Below are positions 51,884 to 63,361 of a stretch of 64,000 nt of DNA, one piece after another (position 1 is the stretch's first letter; each line of letters begins with the position of its first letter). Location: NCBI RefSeq assembly GCF_024679245.1, contig NC_090177.1, positions 42,870,518 through 42,934,517 on the forward strand, written 5' to 3'. A program made the position numbers and the translations under genes. The notes beneath the pieces were generated by a model, which was not told the origin of the DNA, did no database searches, and saw nothing but the letters and a program-made list of their open reading frames with translations. This stretch comes from Pseudorasbora parva. Taxonomy: Eukaryota; Chordata; Actinopteri; Cypriniformes; Gobionidae.

Positions 51884-53424
51884 CACTATATTGCCAAAGG
51901 TTTTGGGACGCCTGCCTTTACATGCACATGAACTTTAATAACATCCCATTGTTAATCCATAGGGTTAAATATGGATTTGGCCCATCCTTTGCTTCAGGAA
52001 AAAGGAAAGGAAAAGGAGAGGAGAGGAAAGCTCTTCTGGGAAGGCTTTCCTCAAGGTTTAGGAGTGTGCTTATGGGATGTTTTGACCATTCTTCTAGAAG
52101 CGCATTAGTGAGGTCAGGCACTGATGTTGGACGAGAAGGCCTGGCTCTCAGTCTCCGCTCTAATTCATCCCAAAGGTGATCTATCGGGTTGAGCTCAGGA
52201 CTCTGTGCAGGTCAGTCACGTTCCTCCACACCAAACTCACTCATCCATGTCTTTATGGACCGACGCTTTTTGAACTGGAGCGCAGTCATGTTGGAACAGT
52301 ATTTTACATTTATTTGTTTATTTGGGAGCATGAAATTGTCCAAAATATCTTGGTATGCTGAAGCATTAAGAGTTCCTTTCACTGGAACTAAGGGGCCATG
52401 CCCAACCCCTGAAAAACAACCCCACACCATAACACCCCCTCCACCAAACTTTACACTTGGCACAATACAGTCAGGCAAGTGTCGTTCTCCTGGTAACCGC
52501 CAAACCCAGACTCTTCCATGGGATTGTCAGACTGAAGCGTGATTGGTCGCTCAGAGAACACGTCTCACTGCTCTAGAGTCCAGTGGCAGCTGCTTTATTC
52601 CACTGCATCCCACGCTTTGCATTACTCTTGGTTATGTAAGGCTTGGATGAGCTGCTCGGACATGGAAACCCAATCCATGAAGCTCTCTACACACTGGTCT
52701 TGAGCTCATCTAAAGGCCACAGAAGTTTGGAGGTCTGTAGCTATTGACTCTGCACAGCAAAAACTCCAGTGTTAAATTAACTCTCCTCAGAGTTTATTTG
52801 GCTCCACACTCAAGAGTGTTAAAAGTAACTCTGAAGAAGTGTTAAAGGTAATGAGATAATTAAGAGATTAATTAAGTGATGATTGGCCATTAGTGATGAC
52901 ACCTGATGAACAAGCAGAATCACTGAAGGAAAGAGTCACCATTTTTAACTCACCATTATGGAGATCAGAGTTACTTTTAACACTCTTGAGTGTGGCGCCA
53001 ATAAACTCTGAGGAGAGTTAATTTAACACTGGAGTTTTTGCTGTGTAGGCTTTGCTGAAGTTGCCGACTTCTGTGCACTCAGCGCCTCAGCATGCACTGA
53101 CCCTGCTCTGTGATTTTACATGGCCTACCACTTCATGGCTGAGTTGCTGTTGTTCCCCATTGCTTCCACTTTGTTATAAACAGTTGACCATGTAATATTG
53201 AGTATTGAGGAAATGTCAGGAATGGACATATTGCACAGGTGGAAACCTATCACGGCACCACGCTTGAGTTCACTGAGCTCCTGAGAGCGACCCATTCTTC
53301 CACTAATGTGTGTAGAAGCGTCTGCAGGCCTAGTGCTTGATTTATACACCTGTGGCTGTGGAAGTGATTGAACACCTGAATTTAATGATGTGGAGGGGTG
53401 TCCCAATACTTTTGGCAATATACT
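51884..53424 (-). pseudogene. Tc1-like transposon with broken transposase, minus strand
   Basis: Inverted ends CTATATTGCCAAAGGTTTTG (left) and the complement of GTATATTGCCAAAAGTATTG (right). Minus-strand transposase debris: an N-terminal segment near 53297 (MGRSQELSELKRGAVIGFHL), and a catalytic-core segment at 52478-52212 ([20 protein letters not shown]). A C-terminal segment near 52121 reads PDLTNALLEEWSKHP. The frames are not joined, and a MITE at 52753-53045 separates the N-terminal and core parts. Confidence 0.85.
52753..53045. mobile_element. Short CACAGCAAAAACTCC fold-back element nested in Tc1
   Basis: Perfect-looking ends CACAGCAAAAACTCCAGTGT and ACACTGGAGTTTTTGCTGTG, both arms intact but the apex deleted. 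It is the minimal version of the elements at 33612-34817 and 61853-62793. It lies inside the Tc1 remnant, so it inserted later than the Tc1. Confidence 0.9.
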
Positions 53425-53500
53425 GTATGTGTAAATTATTTTTTATAGAGATGTTTTAGAGCTTTTTATAGAGCTTACATTTTTTGAAGATACATGCAAT

Positions 53501-53635
53501 CAGGAAGTTGAGATTTGCTAAATAGTATACTGTCCGGCGTGAGTGGACTGTATGTATGCAGATAAAGTGTGAGGTACTTATATTAAACTTTATATTAATA
53601 ACGTTATATATTCAGTCACGCAGTCGAGATTTGGA
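53501..53635 (+). repeat. Direct repeat flanking a Tc1 element, right copy
   Basis: Counterpart of 51638-51780. It adds a short TGTCCGGCGTGAGTGG variant in the middle. Confidence 0.85.
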
Positions 53636-55039
53636 ATTTAGAATAAGCTCTTAATTAAAGTATGACCAATAACAGAATGACCAAAAAATAAATTGAGTGT
53701 AAAATTGAAATGTGACGATCAAAAGTTCAAATGATCAAATGTTAAAGACCTCTATTCAGTGACTTTATAAATGACCTCTTTTAGCAAGAGTTCAGAGTAG
53801 GGTCAAAGGTCCTGCTCAGTGTCCCTGAAGAATAGGAATGTTAATGAGTCAAATTTGATGTGACAAAAGACATAATGGGAAAAAGAGAAAAGCCTTTGTA
53901 TCTCACCAAAAGGACAGAATGCCTGGTGATACAGCACTGATGAATATTAACCTGAACTCACAGACAGACAGTTTCACACTAACTAACTTCTTAAATGCTC
54001 AAGTTAGTGAGATGTTTGTGCTGTACGACAATGTCCAAAGGCAGAGACAGACAGAGACGAATTTACTCTGAGAGAGTATTGTCTTCTGTTGTGCTCTATC
54101 AGGGTTTCTCCTGGCTCACAGAAGCAATCTTTTCCATTTGAGGGAGCTGTCAGTGGTTTTTGCCAGTCATTGAATGTGGGAAGGTGTCAAAGGAGTCTTT
54201 TCAAGCTGCGTCTCGGAGGGGAAAGTGAACACCGGCACTGCTATCTTCCATTGTGGAGGGTGTCTTGGGAAAAGAAAGTAGCACACTGGCATTTTGTGCT
54301 GTAACTGGTGTCATAACCCTCCTTTGTAAATGAGAGACTTTCTAAAGACCGAATCTCCCATTACATTAAAGACAGAAGAATCCAGAAAGCCAGTGAAGAC
54401 AGGGAGGAGTCCGAGATTATCTGAAAGGAGCTGCTGCAAAGGAGAAGTGCCATAAAGACATTAATTAACCACAGGTGCCTCCTATAGAGGACCCATCTGA
54501 AACATCAGCAGACCATTGTCTTTTTTAGGCAATTGTCTAAGGGACACGAGACACTAATGTTGGGCAGGGCAACCCAACAAACTATTGAACTTTATAGTCT
54601 TATTCAGCTTTCAGCAGAAAACTCACTAAGCTAAGACAGTTGTTTTCTTTGAATATATATTTGTGTGTAAGTTTTCATATAAATCAGAAAAGCTCATATC
54701 CCATATTTTACACACCAATGACAATATTTTGGTTATTTAAAAACTTCTTAACAGTCCTTATTATTTTCTAAAATAAAACAATATGTTCTCATATAGCTAC
54801 AGTTGAGGTTACTTTGTTAAAAATAATATAAATGCTTTTAAGCTACTTTTTATATCTACAATGTATTGCGATATTGGAAATATCACGTTTTTTCTTCTGT
54901 TGGACATAAAGGAAGATATTTTGATGAATGTTGATGTTCCCCATTGACTTCCATAGTATAGAGACCAGAAACTGTTTGATTATTTGTTTTGGTCTTTTCT
55001 GTTTTTGACTGGTACAATAAAGTACATCAATGTACGTCA
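53636..55039. other. Intergenic, no gene recognised
   Basis: No exon-like sequence recognised. Several moderately GC-rich stretches (54080-54300) have short open frames without known motifs. Confidence 0.35.
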
Positions 55040-55204
55040 GCTCAATTTAGGTCTCTTCCAATAGTGTCAGTGCAGTCAGATCAATAATACGGTGAATATT
55101 AAGTGTCCTCAACCAAGCAATCCAGAGACAACAGTGGCAATTAACCCAAACTCCATCAGGTGACAAAAATGGGCAAGCAACCTTGGGAGAAACCAGGCTC
55201 AGTC

Positions 55205-55238
<34 letters not shown>

Positions 55239-55400
55239 CTTCTCCTCTGGCCAACGAACCAATATGATGCGGTTATGATTCAGGCTGCATCGCAAGTCAG
55301 ATCATGGATTGATATCATTCATATTTCATCCAGTTCCTTCTACTTCAGTTCAAGGTACATCCCTCTGAGAGGGGTTGTGACATTTAGCGCTGCGTTTTGG
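55040..55400 (+). repeat. Cyprinid interspersed repeat with (GT)n
   Basis: CCAAACTCCATCAGGTGACA, CCTTGGGAGAAACCAGGCTC and TTCTCCTCTGGCCAACGAAC are hallmarks of a widespread cyprinid repeat. A (GT)16 tract at 55205-55236 sits inside. A short relative is at 57050-57105. Confidence 0.6.
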
Positions 55401-55408
55401 TTAAATCT

Positions 55409-55575
55409 AAGGCCCTGTTTACACTAGTGCGTTTTTGCATTTGCTAAGTTTAGGGCTTTCATCTACAATACATCGGCGTTTTCGAACCTCGAAAATGGAG
55501 ACTTTTGAAAACACTGCACTCCAGGGTTGCGTTTCAGTGTAAACGGACCAAAATGGAGACTTTTAACCCTCTAAA
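55409..55575. mobile_element. Left end of a GGCCCTGTTTACACTAG element
   Basis: AAGGCCCTGTTTACACTAGT and the following TGCGTTTTTGCATTT resemble the Harbinger-like MITE class with GGCCCTGTCCACAC ends. The right end is missing. Confidence 0.45.
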
Positions 55576-57167
55576 CCTGACTAACGCCCTAGCGTGTTCT
55601 GCTGGATTCATGACAGCGTAAAACATCTTAAAAAAACGTCATTTTTGGCCACACAGACATGAAGATATGTCTTTACAAAGCTTAAAGTGTCTACTTTTAT
55701 TTGTGTATACACTCTCATTAAAAACTAAATGTTGTGCTTTTCACTAAAAAAAAAAGAAAAACAACAGGATGCGCGTTCTCCCATCACTCTGTCACTGAAG
55801 TCCACTCTGAAATGAGTCTGAAATGAAACTCAGTGGGGGCCAGAAACTGTTTGGTTACGAACATTCTTCAAAATATCTTCTTTTGTATAGGGCAGAAGAA
55901 AGAACAACTTAAGGGTGAGTAAATTATGACAGAATTGCATTTTTTTTGTGCTAAATTATCCCCTTAAAAATAGTCAATTGACTGTTTTGTTTGAGTTTGT
56001 AATTTAAAGGTTTAAACAACATATGTTTTCTGTTGAAAATAGACTGTGCTCATATATTTATGTATGTTTACAAATATATACATTTATATACAAGTTTGTG
56101 TGTGTGTGAATTATGTCCTTTTTTAAACAAAATCTGCAATTTCACTATAATTTGTGTAGCAACTGGCACAAAAAGTTAACCCAATAAAATCACACTGGCA
56201 TTCCCTTACACAAGTGTCTATGGTCAACACATTAACTTTTTGTCTCATAACCATTTTCATGAATTACAGGTTACTATACAAGTTATCCCATGTTTTTTAA
56301 ACATAAATTAAATTTGTACCGTTACGTGAGTAAAATATTTGTTTTGTGTGCCAGTAATGTCAGAGCTAACCCATGTCACACTTTTTACTTCAGTGAATAT
56401 TTCTCAGGGATGTTTTAATCTTTGAAAGTACATTTCTAGATTTTGCAGCACATGAAAACGGTATCTTTAAATATGCTTTCCAAGTGCTTGTCATTAAAGG
56501 CTAAATGTGTTTTGTTGATTGATCTGGATGAAATGAACAGGTTGGCTCACGCCTCCATCATCTGCCGTTTCGAAGCCTGTCAGGTAATCACTCCCAATAT
56601 GAGGAGCTCTCATTAACAAATATTGAAAGACCTTTCTTTTGTTTTCAGAGATATGTTTGGCCAAGACTGAGACGCTTTCAATGCAAATTGTACTTGTTAT
56701 GACAAAGCATTTTTTATGGCTAGGCTTAAATTGGCAAGACAATCTAAATCCTTTGCGAGAAGAAGCCTGGCAATATTTCCCAGGTAAAGTGAAGCTTTCT
56801 TGTTGGGACCAAACAGAGGAAGCCTTGCTGCAGGTGACAATCGTTCCAAATCCCCAAAGAGAAACAAGTTTGCACACAATAAAATCACGCTGGATGTTAT
56901 ATATGGACTGCTTTTGGATTTAGGCCATTATCACATTCACACTACAGCTTTAATGCTGTTTATTTCTAGAATAGCTTGTAAAAAGCAAACCAACTGCTGA
57001 CAGTCTTGAAAGTTTCACCTCTAAGTTTTCAAAGCAATGTTTTACAAGTATTGATATCATTCATAATATTTCATCCAGTTCCTCCTGCTTGAAGATCAAG
57101 GTACATTACTCTGGAATATGGGGAGAAGTTGAGGATTTGAAGCTGGCCATAAAAAAGTAATAAAAAG
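55576..57167. other. Intergenic, no gene recognised
   Basis: Scattered short frames without motifs. Near 55905 a GGGTGAGTAAATTATGACAG segment is a decayed TTCACCC-type element end. Confidence 0.35.
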
Positions 57168-58145
57168 GAGAGTACAAAATTGTTCCTTTTAAGGTACAAG
57201 TGGCCGTCACTGGGGCTGGACCCTTAAGACCCATTTTTGTACCTCTAAAGCCCTATTCGGATGGGATTAGATTAACATGGGGACGTGGGGGTAAAGTCAT
57301 TTTACCTCAGGACGTCTGTAATGTTAATGGCCAATTCGCACGGGATAAGACATCTCAGTAAAACTAGCAGGAGTGGGAGGAGTAACTCGCTTTTACGCAC
57401 CTCCTTGACGTCATGTGCGTATGACGTTACCGTTATCACGTGAGCAAACACACAACCTGAGCGCCAGTCTGAACTCCGTCTCCAATATGTGTGTTTAAAT
57501 AAACATTTAGGTCCAGTCTAACGATTCTGATTGGATTGTGTTGGTGATAGACACTTTTTTCCTAGAGCTAAAATAAGTGTTGTGCCTCTAATAAGTGCTT
57601 TTGATCTTCTTTTTGCTTTAAATGATATGCGGAAAAGACTGGACATTTGCCACAGATTTGTCCCTCCACCTACAACGCAACCGAATGCTTCAAGCGCCTC
57701 CAAGGTCGCAAAATATTTTTTACTTTTAAACAGGAAATGACGGAATTTTACCATACATTTTTACAGCAGGTCTATTCGAATGGGATTAGTATTACCCAAG
57801 GTCATTTTTCCAGACCTTTTTCCAGAAGGTAAAAGTCTCGGTAATCTTTACTGACATTGTCCGTAATGATTACCGAGATGGCACATTCGGACGGGACTAA
57901 AATCACAGAGAACCTCTGGTAATAATTACTTTACCCCCACGTCCCCATGTTAAACTAATCCAGTCCGAATAGGGATTAAGTCAGGGATAAGCAAGTTCAG
58001 TCCTAGAGAGTTGATGTCGTCCAGAGTTTAGCTCCAACCCTACTAAGTCCCCACAGTATAAAACTCACGGCTCCCAGCATGCATTGCAGCATTAAGTATG
58101 TCACCATTGTTGAGATTCATAAGCTGATTCTTGATATCTGTGTAG
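57168..58145. mobile_element. TACACTCTCA/GTACC-type fold-back fragment, split by an insertion
   Basis: 57168-57248 matches 48155-48236 (GTACAAAATTGTTCCTTTTA) and 57977-58145 matches 48234-48340 and the apex (CGGCTCCCAGCATGCATTGC, then CACCATTGTTGAGATTCATA). The element at 57249-57976 separates the two parts. Confidence 0.8.
57249..57976. mobile_element. Harbinger-like MITE with CCCTATTCGG ends, nested
   Basis: 728 bp with ends AGCCCTATTCGGATGGGATT and the complement of ATCCCTATTCGGACTGGATT. Flanked by TAA (57246-57248 and 57977-57979). ACATGGGGACGTGGGGGTAA occurs on both sides in inverted form. The sibling at 48234 (CTCTAAGTCAAGG) shows the site before insertion. Confidence 0.9.
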
Positions 58146-58149
58146 TAAA

Positions 58150-58318
58150 CAATAGTGGAGCGATATCAGAAAGGAGTTTCTCTGAGAAAAATTTCAAATA
58201 GTTGGAAGTTATCATCCAAAGATTCAGAAAATCTGGAACAATTTCCGTGTGTAAGGGTTAAAGTTGGAAAACTGAACTGGATAGTGGATACCTGTGATCT
58301 TTGGGCCCTTAGACAGCA
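58150..58318 (+). mobile_element. Tc1-like fragment (second family)
   Basis: GATTCAGAAAATCTGGAACA then ATTTCCGTGTGTAAGG aligns with 63850-63885 of the element at the right edge (GATTCAAGGAATCTGGAGGA, ATTTCAGTGCGTAAAG), and CTTAGACAGCACT with CTCAGGCGGCACT. This is a piece of the transposase N-terminal half, ending where the gag fragment begins. Confidence 0.7.
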
Positions 58319-59480
58319 CTGAAGAGACCGGTAGTAGAGATAGGGGCGTCCAAGAAGGAGGCTTTATCCGCGTCCTTCATCTCGGTCAAATTCAGCCAAA
58401 GGTGCCTCTCTAAGACTGTCAGGTTAGCCATATTCTTTTCAATGGCTTGCGCGGTGGCTTTAGTAGCACGAAGGGCCAAGTCCGAAGTTGCGAAGGTCCT
58501 TCGGAGTCGGGGACAGACTCGTCCAAAGAGCGGAGAAGTCTGGCCTGGAACACCTGAAGGACAGCCATGGTGTGAAGGGCCGCGGAAGCCTGGCCAGCGG
58601 AGGCATACGCTCGGCCAGCGAGAGCAGAGGTGGTGCGGCAGGGCTTGGAAGGGTGCTGTGCCCTGGCCCGCCATCCTCTGGAGGAGGGCGGGCAGAGGTG
58701 CGCGGCGACAGCCTCTTCGAGGGGGGGAAGAGACTCGTAGCCTTTTTCCTTGGCGCCGTCGACGGTAGAGAGCGCTGAGGAAAAGGCGGATCTCGCGTGA
58801 GCAGAGTAGGGAGACTTCCAAGATTTAGTAAGCTCGTCGTGTACCTCAGGGAAGAAAGGCGCAGGCTTCTGAGGAGAAGAGAGACGGCGGCTTTCTAGGT
58901 ACCACTCGTCCAGTCTGCTGCGCGTTGGCTCTTCGGGCTGGGACCACTCGAGTCCGAGGTCTTCCACGGCCTTAGAGAGCATGTGGATAAGCTCCGCGTC
59001 AGCATTGTTTTTGGAGCTCGTGGCGGTCTGCGTCGAAGCGGGGGGCTCCGAGACAGAAATTGACCACTCGCTACCCGAAGCGGCAGTGGAGAGGCTGTCC
59101 TCATCTTCCTCTGTCGACGGGCCACCGAAGGAAACCGAACAGGCCGTTGCATGAGAGGGGCGGTTCCTCCTGAGTGAAGGTGACCGGCGAAGGCGAGGCA
59201 CTCGGGGAATCATACGGCGTGCAGTCGCCCGACCGCTCTGGCAGCCTCTGGTCGCGGCGTTTCTTACGGCGCGGCCTAGCGGCAGGAGGAGGGAACTGGT
59301 CGAAGGTGGCGAGGCGAGGCGAGCCCGAAGGGTCTGCAGCGCCATCACATCACACTCGGGGCAGCCGCCCCTGGAAAGCGCGAGCTGCGCGTGGTCCCGT
59401 CCAAGGCATGTCACACAGATGATGTGACGGTCGTCGCCGAGGAAAGGGGCTCTGCATGAGCCGCAGGAAATGCGAGGCAT
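58309..59480 (-). pseudogene. DIRS-like retrotransposon gag, frameshifted and truncated
   Basis: The minus-strand frame from 59480 starts MPRISCGSCRAPFLGDDRHI, with paired cysteines (CGSC, CVTC, CPEC) that look like a small zinc-binding module. An acidic Ser-rich stretch follows, then the conserved core (RSRLDEWYLESRR, FFPEVHDELTKSW, AHLCPPSSRGW, HPSKPCRTTSALAGRAYASA). Near 58490 the homologous sequence continues in another frame (DLALRATKATAQAIEKNMAN, VLERHLWLNLTEMKDADK), so one frameshift is present. It ends at DAPISTTGLFSAV where the element is cut. This gag type is known from fish DIRS-like elements and is related to the LAP2alpha C-terminal domain. GC-rich against its surroundings. No reverse transcriptase or recombinase remains. 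Confidence 0.78.
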
Positions 59481-59970
59481 TTACAACAACGCCTCGCACT
59501 CTTTTAGAAAGATGAGAGAATAAAAGGATACTGGCGCCCGATGGCGTAGCTGGAACGGCAGAGAAGGCGGAGACCGGGGGAATCCGTCGTCCTCAGCTGC
59601 AGGTTCCGCTGGTGCTTGTTCGATGGCGGTGCTTCTTCCGGAGGTCAGCAAAGGTGTCGCTGAAGGAGATAAAATCTGACACCTATGGCGAATTAGGGTC
59701 TTATATAGCCTCCTGTATGCAAATATAAGCACCTTTTACGGCGGGCTTTCTGGAACGCCCCCCATTGGTTCGTTCCTCTCAGCCGCCTCACCATAGGTTC
59801 CTGCAGTTGCCGCGGCCCGGCCAATCAGAGCGCTCCTCGAGCTGGGCTATGGCCGTACAGCGGCACTACGCTTTACATGGATACCTTTATTAATAAAGTT
59901 TTGCTTCATATTCCCGAGAAATGGAGTTTTTCTCCATACGTAATACGAGGAACCTCTCTCGAAAGGGAAC
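59481..59970 (-). mobile_element. Upstream region of the DIRS-like element
   Basis: GC-rich leader of the gag gene on the minus strand. GAGTTTTTCTCCATACGTAA and AGGAACCTCTCTCGAAAGGG near 59923-59968 resemble the terminal region of fish DIRS-like elements. The exact end was not determined. Confidence 0.5.
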
Positions 59971-60194
59971 TATTCATCACACATAAGCGTGTTATTTGTA
60001 GACTTGTATCTTTTACAAAGTGTACAAGTCATTTTCAAAGCTTTCTGCATCCCCTAATCAACACTATTCATCAAGCGTAAACGTTTCAAATCATTTACAG
60101 ATTTCAAATATAATTAACAACACATTTTTGTTAATAATTAGCATGCCACATTAATCATTTATGAACCACATGCTTTGTTCATCATTAACTATAA

Positions 60195-60350
60195 CTTTTA
60201 AGCAGGGTTGGGAAGGTTACTTTTAAAATGTATTTCACTACAGATTACAAAATTCATGCTTTAAAAACATTTGTAATGAATTTTGTTAGATTACACAAGT
60301 GTTGTAACTTAATCTAAATACTTTTATAATACTTTGGAATATTAATAAGG
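60195..60350. mobile_element. GCAGGGTTGGGAAGGTTAC-type element end
   Basis: AAGCAGGGTTGGGAAGGTTA followed by ACTTTTAAAATGTATTTCAC and GATTACAAAATTCATGCTTT matches a familiar abundant fish DNA-transposon terminus. The partner end is absent. Confidence 0.5.
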
Positions 60351-61180
60351 CATAAAACACAAAGGGACAAACAAATATAGGCATATTATTTTAAACAACA
60401 CCAGTTTTCCACAATATTTCTTGAAGCAAGAAATGCAGACAATCTTAGAAAAAAGAAACAAAATATTGACGCTCAGAAGGCAACACGATGCATTAAGATC
60501 TGGGGTTTGTGAACTTTTTAAATTGGATGAACATGCTAAATTACACTTATTTTGTCTTCTGGGAAACATGTAGTTAATAGCTCCTGGAGGGCAGTATTAA
60601 AATAATAAATATGATCTTTGAACAAAATAAGAAAAATGTACACATCATCATTTTGAAAAGTGTTCACACCTGGCTCATGGAAACTGATTTCCACCTCTAA
60701 ATATATATTTTTTTAAAATGTAATTGTGCATTTTTAGCCTACAATTCGAACTTTTTTAAGATTAAAACTCACTTACCTTTTTAATGTTTTTATTAGTCAC
60801 AATTCTGAGAAAAAACATCAGTCTCCCCCCAAACCCTCTCATAATTGGACATCATATTTCACAATTCTCTGAAAAGAAGTCAAAATTGTGAGATATAATC
60901 TTGCAATTGCGAGGAAAACAGACAGAACACACAAATGACAACATGAAACATGAAAACGTTTCGTTTTGACGTTTCGAGTCGTTTCGAGTCGTGGATCCTC
61001 AGGTAACGACAGACACTCAGATTCAAGTAAAGTAAATCTTTAAATCTGGCAATTTGTATAAATTCAGTCCTTTTGTTTTGTGGAGTATATGTAAACATCT
61101 ATTATGTGAAATAGCTTATTCAGGACACTAAATAAAAGTAATTTAACGATGTAACTAAGTTGCATGTATACAATATTTTG
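60351..61180. other. Intergenic, no gene recognised
   Basis: AT-rich. A small GTTTCGAGTCGTTTCGAGTC tandem at 60971-60990. No supported gene. Confidence 0.35.
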
Positions 61181-61194
61181 TTATAGAGAAGTCA

Positions 61195-61400
61195 GAGACA
61201 GTAAGCAAACTGGTGTGTCTTGAGTTGGTTCTCCCTCATACAGTGGAAAGAAGCTCAGAGCGATCTCTTTGAGCTCAGAGAGCTCGTCAAGCCGGTTTGC
61301 TGTAATTATGTGAAAAATTGCCTCAGTCCCTGGAGGCTTTGAGCCCAGCGGAGGCAGGAGCGATGTGAACCGGCATGCACTTCCACTGCTGTCACTGCTC

Positions 61401-61401
<1 letters not shown>
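61195..61401 (-). CDS. Candidate coding exon, unknown protein
   Basis: The minus-strand frame reads MSSDSSGSACRFTSLLPPLG, then SKPPGTEAIFHIITANRLDE, then LSELKEIALSFFPLYEGEPT and ends in a stop just before 61180. The composition, GC-rich codons and lack of repeat similarity look like real coding sequence, possibly a last exon. The upstream side on the minus strand is a (GT)n tract (61402-61470) with a possible acceptor AATGAGCAG. I do not recognise the protein and no other exon is found within the window. Confidence 0.35.
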
Positions 61402-61441
<40 letters not shown>

Positions 61442-61470
61442 GCACACACACCACACACGCACACACACAC
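61402..61470. repeat. (CA)n microsatellite, interrupted
   Basis: About 16 CA units followed by CACGCACGCA-type interruptions. Confidence 0.97.
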
Positions 61471-61852
61471 GAAATTAGTGAAATAAATCAACTTTTTGAT
61501 TATATTCTAATTATATAAGAATATCATAAGACATTTTTTTTTTCGTGTCAACTTGACATTATGTCACAATTTTTGTAAATTACAGTTATACAAACTGAAA
61601 ATAAGTTGTCTTAGTCAACAACAAAAAGCTTGGGAAAATTGGTAATAAGATGTTTTTGTTGTTGTTGTACAACCTTATTTTTTTTACAGTGTGTAACATA
61701 TTGTAGACATTTCTAACATTTAGACAAAGCATAATTTCCCACACTATACAGATGGCAGTGTTTTCAAATTGTTTCCCTATGAGACACATGTCTAGATCCT
61801 GTCTATGGGTTTGATGAATGCATGATTGATTTCACATTGCGTTTATTTCACA

Positions 61853-62793
61853 CACAGCAAAAACTCCAGTGTTAAATTAACTCTCCTCAGAGTTTATTTG
61901 GCTCCACACTCAAGAGTGTTAAAAGTAACTCTGAAGAAGTGTTAAAGTTAATGAGATAATTAAGAGATTATTTAAGTGATGATTGACCATTAGTGATGAA
62001 CACCTGATGATAACAAGCAGAATCACTGAAGGAAAGAGTCACCATGATGGAGATTAGTGTTTGCTTTAGTTGGGCTCTTGACCCTTGGTTTTTTAACAAT
62101 AGACACACATTTTTTGAAAAACATTTTGGCAAAGAAAGCACAGAGAAAATCTGTTCAGGAGTTGATGATGTTTTGATTAACATTTTACTAACATAATCAT
62201 CATATAGTGACTGGATCAATTGTTGACCCTATCATTTTGAGACAAATTTCAAACTATATGGGGCATGTGATGATTTTACATTATTAATTACAACAGCTCT
62301 GTGAAGTCAATAGGATGAGATTCTGCACAAAAATACAGAGAGATTCAACCCTTTTTTAGAACAGAATAACTTCTAAAAACTCCTCTGATTATACTGAAAA
62401 CACCAGCTCTTATGCTGTAGCATCAGGGCTGGTATAATCAATAAAGTAAACCTAACTCAAAGATTAGGCTCTAAATGACATCAGTGATTCAGCTCATGAG
62501 AATGATGGCAAAACATAACCATCAACACTTGGTTACATTTTCTCTGGACTTGTATGGCTGCATTAAAGCAGCCAGAAAAACATTAAAGTTATAAAGTCAA
62601 GAGCCCAACTAAAGTAAACACTGATCTCCATAATGGTGACTATTTCCTTCAGTGATCTGCTTGTTATCATCAGGTGTCATTAATAGTCATTCATTTCTTA
62701 ATTAATCTCTTAATTATCTCATTATCTTTAACACTTCTTCAGAGTTACTTTTAACACTCTTGAGTGTGGAGCCAAATAAACTCTGAGGAGAGT
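61853..62793. mobile_element. Fold-back element, shared core, CACAGCAAAAACTCC end
   Basis: Left end CACAGCAAAAACTCCAGTGT; the arms (CTCCACACTCAAGAGTGTTA) are inverted near 62745-62785. The right end lacks its last 25 bp or so. The interior arms TTTAGTTGGGCTCTTGACCC and AAGAGCCCAACTAAAGTAAA pair. Close to 33612-34817 but without a full apex. Confidence 0.85.
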
Positions 62794-62959
62794 CGTGTTT
62801 TTTTGTTTTATTTTTATTAACTCTCTGTTAGCATACAGTACATGCATTCTACCGGCAGTTGTGGCTGAATTTCACATCTTTCACCCTATATCAAGTTTCC
62901 AGTGGGATAAAGAGAAATGACAGAATGAAACTTGAATTAACATCGGTCGGTGTTCATAT

Positions 62960-63200
62960 GGGAACCACCAGCAGGGTGTTAAAGTAACACTGAAGCAGTT
63001 AGTTAAGTGTCTTATTAACCGAGTTAATAAGACACTTAAGTGATTAACTGAGTGATGATTGTTAGATTATGGAAGATACCTGATGATAATGAGCAGAATG
63101 ACTGAAGGAAAGATGGTGCTGTTTTCTTGGTTATCTCACCATTATCGTGATTAGTGTTTCCTTTTGTTGGGCAGTTTGCCTCCTTGCTTTTGAGGTCAGT
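62960..63200. mobile_element. Shared-core fold-back fragment
   Basis: GGGTGTTAAAGTAACACTGA, then TGATAATGAGCAGAATGACT and CACCATTATCGTGATTAGTG follow the family arm. A small palindrome AAGTGTCTTATTAACCGAGT with its complement is centred near 63020. Confidence 0.65.
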
Positions 63201-63361
63201 CAACTTGCTGTGAAAGCAACAATATTTCTTTCATTATCATAAAGAAAAAGGTTTTTTTTTAACTTCTCATTGGTTGAAGCAGGTTTTTTGATGTTAATTA
63301 CTTATATTCACCAACAATATTTTCTTGTGACTAATAAAACAGTCTAATAAAACAGTCAAAC

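Noticed and set aside
58442..59422. Plus-strand ORFs opposite the gag fragment
   Set aside because: Shadows of the GC-rich gag coding sequence; highly basic or Gly-rich with no motifs.
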